Shown in pieces: positions 59,481 through 64,000 of a stretch of 64,000 nt of DNA. Below the pieces are notes generated by a model, which saw nothing but the letters and a program-made list of their open reading frames with translations, was not told the DNA's origin and ran no database searches. The stretch's first letter is position 1; each line of letters starts with the position of its first letter. The DNA is taken from contig JASSKH010000006.1 in NCBI GenBank assembly GCA_031763025.1, forward strand, positions 10,165,691 to 10,229,690, written 5' to 3'. This stretch comes from Macrocystis pyrifera. Taxonomy: Eukaryota; Sar; Phaeophyceae; Laminariales; Laminariaceae. The position numbers and the translations under genes were made by a program.

Positions 59481-60900
59481 AAACTGAAGGTCCTCGTCGA
59501 TTCACAATGCCACGCGTGGCGCCTGCAGGACCTCCACAATCCACGGGAGCGCGCAGCTTGTCCTGATGGGCTCATATTTCTCTCAAACGGGCCATAGCGC
59601 TTCCCTGCTGATGCCTAGGTCACCACTCGTGGGGCGCGGGATGTGGGTAGCACATGTCATGCGAGCCCAAAAGCAGTAAATACATTACCAGGGCCTCGGT
59701 CGAGCACCCAGAACTGAAAAAAGCGGGACAGGTTCTGTTCGATGTTTGAATAGTACGCCTCAAGGTGGCCGGTCTTGTTGATCAAAATCGAGACAACGGC
59801 AATATTTTTCCGCTTCCATATCCGCGACGACATCGTACACTTCAATGATGGATTAGGAAACTGTACATCGCTTCGTCGGTACGACGAGCGTGATCAAAGT
59901 GGTGCTGGACTTTGAAGGATGACCGATATGTTTTACTAGGGTGGCAGGTGACCCGAACAAATCGGAAGCGAAACAACCCTGCTCGAGGGGTATGCATCAA
60001 GCTCCAGGACTGCGTGGTAGCGTTGATTCTATCGTGACATAATTCTTCAATACCCCCCGCACGTTTGACATCCAATACCTCCCGCGCGTTTGGCGTCTTG
60101 TTACGATAAATGGATTGGGCCCCAACGTCACAATAACAGTTTGGTGGAAATCCATCTGCTGGAGGGACTCCTGTGGTACCCGGACAGCAGGTAGGTACGA
60201 GCATACAACAGCAGTAGTACGTACGGTACTGCTGTAGTTTTGTCGTGGTGCAGTACTCTTTTAGGTACCAGGTATATAACTGCTGTACCTGCAGGTGACC
60301 CTCGTAGTTGGTAGATTACTCGTATCGCCAGGGAGCACACAAGCAGCACTTGACACAACACGACAACGCATACGCGCACCTGCTACATAGGAGCCTCCCC
60401 CTCTTGCGTACAGGCCTTCTTGCGGGGAGTCTGGAAGCGCTCCCTGGTGACTATAGGTTTTTATCCCGCCACGCCGAAGTTTTGTATCCCCACTAGCACC
60501 ACGAGCTGAGTACCCACATTGCGAAGACGTACCCCAACCACCAGCAGCTTGCCCAGAGCTTCTTCGCCTTTGAGTTGCTGTAAACGTCTGAGTTTGTATC
60601 GTACCTGCGCCTTGTTTCAGGCTCACAGGCAGAGGGTGGTGGGGCAGCATGCAGCAAGCCAGCTAATCGCGCCGCGCATACTGAGCTCGCCGCGCGTATA
60701 GTTCTGCTGATTGGCCAAACCTTATGAGAGCCTTTCGGGAGCACCCAATCAGGATGCTTTGGTACTTGGCAATTAAATACTACTCTGGGCGTACATATAA
60801 CGACCGTGTAAATAATAAAATGAATACCAAGCGATCCTTATATTTGCGACCAGAACCTTATGGGTGATCAGCTAAGATCATGAAAGTGCGGCCGTATATA
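59481..60900. other. Unassigned, with minus-strand ORFs of unknown nature
   Basis: A 120-codon minus-strand frame at 59842-60204 (DVGAQSIYRNKTPNAREVLD) and a 62-codon one at 59657-59845 look protein-like but match nothing I know. They might belong to the same element as 58740-59480. CTGCTGTAC/GGTACC-rich DNA lies at 60180-60300. Confidence 0.25.
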
Positions 60901-60909
60901 CTTCGAATT

Positions 60910-63900
60910 GTCATAAGATTTTTTTCTGCGACGTCGGGAGGGGGGATCCACTGGCGTGGTGCGAGAGCCGCGACACCGGCCGCTGACTCTCGTTGCCTAT
61001 CGTACTGCCAGTACCCGGAGGTTCCCCCCCCAGCCGACTGGCCGAGGGTCTAACAAAGGCAGTCTCGGACCACCGAGACCCCCAATGGTAGTAAACCATT
61101 GACATACCCCTGAGAGCCCCGAATCGCAATCAGTAAGTCACACACAATAATTAAAGTAATAAATGGTGTGGCCAGCACCATGTGGTCGCTCCGTTCTACC
61201 CACCTTATAAAAAAGGGGCTGTTGGCGGGAGAAACCACAACAACTAGTCCAATGCCATTGTCAGCCAAAGAACTCGGCCAACGGGTTCCCACGACACGGT
61301 CAGGCTTTGTCCTCCAAACAACGTGTCTCACGAAATAGGGCGACCAATTCTTAATATGGGGTACCGGCGACAATGTGTGATCGTGCCATCCTTTCAACGC
61401 ACGTTGAACAAGCGACGACGACCTGGGCAACTCTATTTGCAAGTTTACGTGGTGGAAGTTTACCACAACAGATAGTTCACTGGCAACGGTACCGGCTTGG
61501 TTGCCCTCCGACGCACACCACCCTACGAACTCAAGCAACGCCTGAATCGTATCCGTATTGGAGGCTGGCGTGTCAAAAATACGCAGCTAGCCTTACTAAC
61601 CCCCGAAATACGGTCTAAGACCGGAAACCTGACGTATAATCTCGGTGAGACGACGGCGCAACCGACTGGCGGATGAGCTGGCTGCCAGCACTCCAAAGCA
61701 TAGCGCGACGCCCGCTGGCCCCAAGACCTGGGCTCTCAACGGTTGCCGACCCCGGATGTTAAGCTATGCAACTCGCGCTGCTGCTTCCGTACGCGCTACG
61801 ATCGGCCTCGCCCCCAATATGAGGCGAGGACCGTCCCCCATTCGTCAGCCTTGGCCACCGCCGAGTGAGTGAAGGCTCCCTCACCTGACGCCTCGCTACC
61901 ACTGTCACTGCCACCGCTGCCGACGCCGCTGCATTACTTGCACCGCCACACCCAGTCCCGGCCTGCCCTTCCCCTTGGTCCTCTTGGCCGGGGTTCTCCG
62001 GATACAGCACCGCAGGCTGTGACGCCGCAATCGGGCAACCCCCCCGCTGGTAGCCGTCCTGTGCTTATTGCCGCTGCCTGTCTTGCGAGGGGTACCGACG
62101 TGAGTGAACACACAGGTGTCCACGAAGCGGCACCTGCCGGTCTTCGCCCCCTGCCAGCATTCGCCATCCCCCGACCCCCGCCGCCAGGGTGGAGGTAAAG
62201 CGAGGTTGCAGGACTTCGGCGTTGACTTAACCGCCGAGGGCGACGTAGCCGGAAAGGCGGGGCCAGTGCGGCCCCGGAATGGCAGAGCAGGACTCCGCCG
62301 GCAAGGGTTAGGCCCAAGCGTGGTCGCGGGCGTCAGAGACATCGCGCAGGTCGAGCGTGCAGGTCTCCAGGCCCTTGGTGATCAGAGCCGCGAGCCTGGC
62401 CTAGTTCGCCGGACGATCGGCGACCGCAATGCTCCATAACGTGGTCATTGAGGATCGTATCCCCTGCGCTGAAGGCTTGTCCGAGCGCCTCGTGGCGGTC
62501 CGCAGATCGTGTAGGAGCCCGTGGGACGCAATCGGAACGATCGTGTACGATCGCGTACCCGAAAATGCTCAGGTGTTGTGTCAGTGGATGGTTAATGCCT
62601 GCCCCGCCGCACGGTATGAAGGCCAGAAAGTCGAGGTCGTCCAACGCTCCAACATGCCATGATGCCGGCCGAAATGTTGGCCGTGGCTCACACGTACTCT
62701 TGAACGGCCGCCCTCTGCAGCGACGCCAGACGACCGCCGCAGATGATCGGCCATAGCCGAGTCGTGGGGCTGGCCCACGATGCCACTGCGCGGGTGGGTA
62801 TGATCTTGTTGACTTGTGGGCCCAAAGCAGTCAACGTGTTGCCGACGCTGCCGTTCCCGTAAGTGTCCGAGCCAGCCCCAGGCCCGTCGCGGGCTGCGCG
62901 ACCGAGTGCAACCGATGGCGCGCCGTTGGTTCCTGCCCCACCCAGGACGTAGCCGTGCCGGAGGCGTGCCCGCCCGCCTGTCCGGAGAAGGCGCCTGCGC
63001 CACCGGCGCCGCTCACAGAGCTCCCGTAGCCGACCCCCCCCCCCCCCCCTGGTTCACTGCGAGTCCGCCCGTCTGGCCGAGTCGGGCGCGAGCGTTTCCA
63101 GTACAACCCAAACCACTACCGTAGATGGCCCTCCCGGGACCACGGCGAGCGGACTTGCCTGTCTGAGAGGGGCGCCGGCGGCTCCGGCGCCGCCCGGAAT
63201 ATCGCCGTGGCAGAACGACCGCCCCGGATCTACGGCGAGTCTGCCCTGCCCGGGGTTGGGTGGTTCACGAAGACCCGCGCGGGCGCCCATGGCCCCATCG
63301 ACGGGTTGGCCAGCGATGCTGGGAGTCCGCAGAAGGACCCCGGTGACGGCGCTCCCGAACGGCTGTCCAGCCGACGGTTCGAGCAGGACAGTGCTAGGGG
63401 AATGGTCCAGCAGGGAGGCCCCTGCAGTAGAACTGCCGGGATGCGTTCCATACCCGCTGGCGCCGCCCCCCCCCCCTGAGGGCGGGACGGCGGGAGGCTT
63501 CGATGATGTCGTTCATCGATCGCTGGACGGACGCCTGCATGTGGGTGACTTCGTTCGGCATCCTCTACTAGATGGTTGCGACCAGCGACGCGAAAGCCTC
63601 CTCGTCGCCGTTGCTACCCGTCATTGTCCCGAATCCCCCTTCCGCCGTCGTTCTCGCCGGATCTCTTCAAGATATGGACGCGACGAGACAGCGCGGACGC
63701 GATGGCAACAACGGACGACGCGGACGCGGAACAGAACACAACGACGGTAACAACAGACGCGCCGAGATGGCGCGGAAGCGGAACGGGGCAACGCGACGGG
63801 AACGATATTAGACAGAGGCCACGGTGAGCACTATCCATGCACCGGCCTGGACGAGTAGGGTGAGGCTTAGTTGTCACCTTGGTGGTGTGCGCCGGCACAC
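60910..63900 (-). mobile_element. GC-rich tyrosine-recombinase retroelement fossil (DIRS/Ngaro-like), broken
   Basis: The minus strand at about 61050-61538 reads LEFVGWCASEGNQAGTVASE then LSVVVNFHHVNLQIELPRSS. This resembles the N-terminal core-binding domain of tyrosine recombinases as found in DIRS/Ngaro and Crypton elements. Upstream on the same strand, near 62.15 kb, is a CCCH finger (CWQGAKTGRC then RFVDTCVFTH, spacing C-x8-C-x5-C-x3-H) in a Pro/Gly/Arg-rich region that would fit a gag-like ORF1. No reverse transcriptase region is seen between them. Broken in several places. GC content is much higher than in the neighbouring DNA. A Crypton or an unrelated GC-rich island are alternatives. 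Confidence 0.4.
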
Positions 63901-63925
63901 CATTGGTACGCGCCGGCGTTTTTAA
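63885..63925. repeat. Short palindrome
   Basis: GTGTGCGCCGGCACACCATTGGTACGCGCCGGCG contains two CGCCGG(C) palindromes, and GTGTGCGCCGGCACAC is a near-perfect inverted repeat. It could mark an element end or a hairpin. Confidence 0.45.
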
Positions 63926-64000
63926 TTACCGCGGTTGTTATCCACCGGCATCTTCCTATCAACAGCATGCGCTGTCTGGTGCTCCGCACCGTGTATCTCG

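Noticed and set aside
62581-63827. Several overlapping GC-rich ORFs on both strands
   Set aside because: Open frames are expected at this GC content. Apart from the CCCH finger and the recombinase-like domain I see no protein signature.
1-64000. CRISPR arrays, operons or bacterial-type systems
   Set aside because: The tandem repeats seen lack spacer/repeat regularity, and the gene structure is intron-rich eukaryotic throughout.

Overview
The window is nuclear DNA from a eukaryote with long, repeat-filled introns. I read it as probably a brown alga (Phaeophyceae). The LINE reverse-transcriptase tail at 54.2-55.6 kb resembles the kind I associate with brown-algal genomes, and the introns are large with GT-AG ends; neither point could be checked here.

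Layout: 0-10 kb is repeat-rich with no convincing host gene. It holds a degenerate repeat (0.4-1.3 kb) with an inverted relative at 58.7-59.5 kb, an alanine-rich ORF (2.0-2.4 kb), a 0.3-kb inverted-repeat pair around a 1.35-kb centre (4.95-6.91 kb), and a minisatellite split by a tRNA-derived SINE whose sister copy ends at 10,274. From 10.3 to 22.1 kb lies an old, broken Ty3/gypsy-type LTR element on the minus strand.

From 22.7 to 56.75 kb, on the plus strand, I can assemble one host gene from 21 exons with compatible splice phases and GT-AG ends. It predicts about 896 residues: an acidic/glycine-rich N-terminus, about six ankyrin repeats, six membrane segments (S1-S6) with a pore loop between S5 and S6, and a C-terminal IQ motif. 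This is the architecture of an ankyrin-TRP cation channel with a calmodulin-binding tail. Its introns carry a young gag-only LTR element with identical LTRs (44.3-46.1 kb), a Stowaway-like MITE, SINE heads, a dispersed repeat family (called R1 here), a LINE remnant, large microsatellites, and a 393-bp tandem duplication that copies the splice acceptor and start of the pore exon.

From 56.75 to 60.9 kb is non-coding or repeat sequence. From 60.9 to about 63.9 kb is a GC-rich stretch that looks like a broken tyrosine-recombinase retroelement.

Most other open frames are antisense or low-complexity shadows. No tRNA or rRNA gene, CRISPR array or bacterial-type operon was seen.
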